A DNA stretch of 64,000 bases. Source: Rhodobacteraceae bacterium D3-12 (GTDB lineage Bacteria; Pseudomonadota; Alphaproteobacteria; Rhodobacterales; Rhodobacteraceae). The position numbers and the translations under genes were made by a program. Of this stretch, positions 62,912-64,000 are shown piece after piece; position 1 is the first letter of the stretch, and each line of letters starts with the position of its first letter. The DNA lies in the NCBI GenBank assembly GCA_025916135.1, contig CP104793.1, positions 2,542,001 through 2,606,000 of the forward strand. The letters run 5' to 3'. A model generated the notes under the pieces. It was not told the DNA's origin, made no database searches, and worked only from the letters and a program-made list of their open reading frames with translations.

Positions 62912-64000
<1,089 letters not shown>

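Overview
The window looks like chromosomal DNA of a marine alphaproteobacterium of the family Rhodobacteraceae (Roseobacter group). The evidence is a DddP-type DMSP lyase, an NDUFA12-type complex I accessory subunit, GapR (DUF2312), the trmD/rplS/rpmE neighbourhood, orphan FliG- and FliM-like proteins, DUF2155 and DUF1045 proteins, and a GC-rich coding style. I see no phage, insertion sequence or CRISPR array. One tRNA gene (Thr, anticodon TGT) is present. The window opens inside glnA and closes inside clpX, so both are partial.

Layout. 1-6.7 kb: glnA end, gamma-carbonic anhydrase, a lytic transglycosylase, a DUF3445 heme N-demethylase-like protein, DMSP lyase dddP, and an alpha/beta hydrolase-OsmC fusion. 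7-12 kb: purB, an orphan fliG, a three-gene cobalt-type nitrile hydratase / thiocyanate hydrolase-like set, and a frameshifted DMT exporter. 12.5-18.9 kb: DUF2927 lipoprotein, VWA protein, an Asp/Glu racemase-family gene (frameshifted), a VTT/DedA membrane protein, a P450 and an M48 protease. 19-25.8 kb: trmD, rplS, rpmE, an AhpD-like protein, aroQ, ugd, a DUF1045 2H phosphoesterase and a MarR regulator. 25.9-32 kb: a TonB-dependent receptor and a large RTX protein. 32.4-38.7 kb: tRNA-Thr, a Fbp-type permease, a sulfotransferase-like gene, gapR, a degenerate FadJ-like protein and a DksA-like zinc finger protein. 38.9-41.5 kb: an ETHE1-like persulfide dioxygenase with a DUF442 sulfurtransferase, and a FliM/FliN-like protein. 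41.6-46.5 kb: a sensory block of SSS-transporter/histidine kinase, small membrane protein, receiver protein and XRE fatty-acyl-type regulator. 46.7-52.2 kb: a complete Liv-type ABC importer. 53.6-58.6 kb: acyl-CoA synthetase with a divergent PAS-LuxR regulator, accB-accC and aat. 58.6-64 kb: DUF2155, MlaD, NDUFA12, an NHL/SMP-30-like secreted protein, RidA and clpX.

How genes relate. The sensory block, the Liv-type importer, the acyl-CoA synthetase and acetyl-CoA carboxylase genes suggest carboxylate uptake, activation and use, but this is inference from adjacency. The ETHE1/DUF442 pair resembles a split Blh sulfide-detoxification protein behind a palindromic operator candidate. DddP would let the cell cleave DMSP.

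Sequence quality. At least nine genes carry a one-base frame break (near 11586, 15450, 31411, 34830, 40370, 50699, 53034, 56251 and 60860). Seven read as a missing base. Two (livG and accB) read as one extra base or two missing bases. After repair every product matches its family or gains a coherent ending, and one of them is the normally essential accB. Most breaks are therefore probably sequencing or assembly errors rather than true pseudogenes. These genes are listed as single features with the break noted.
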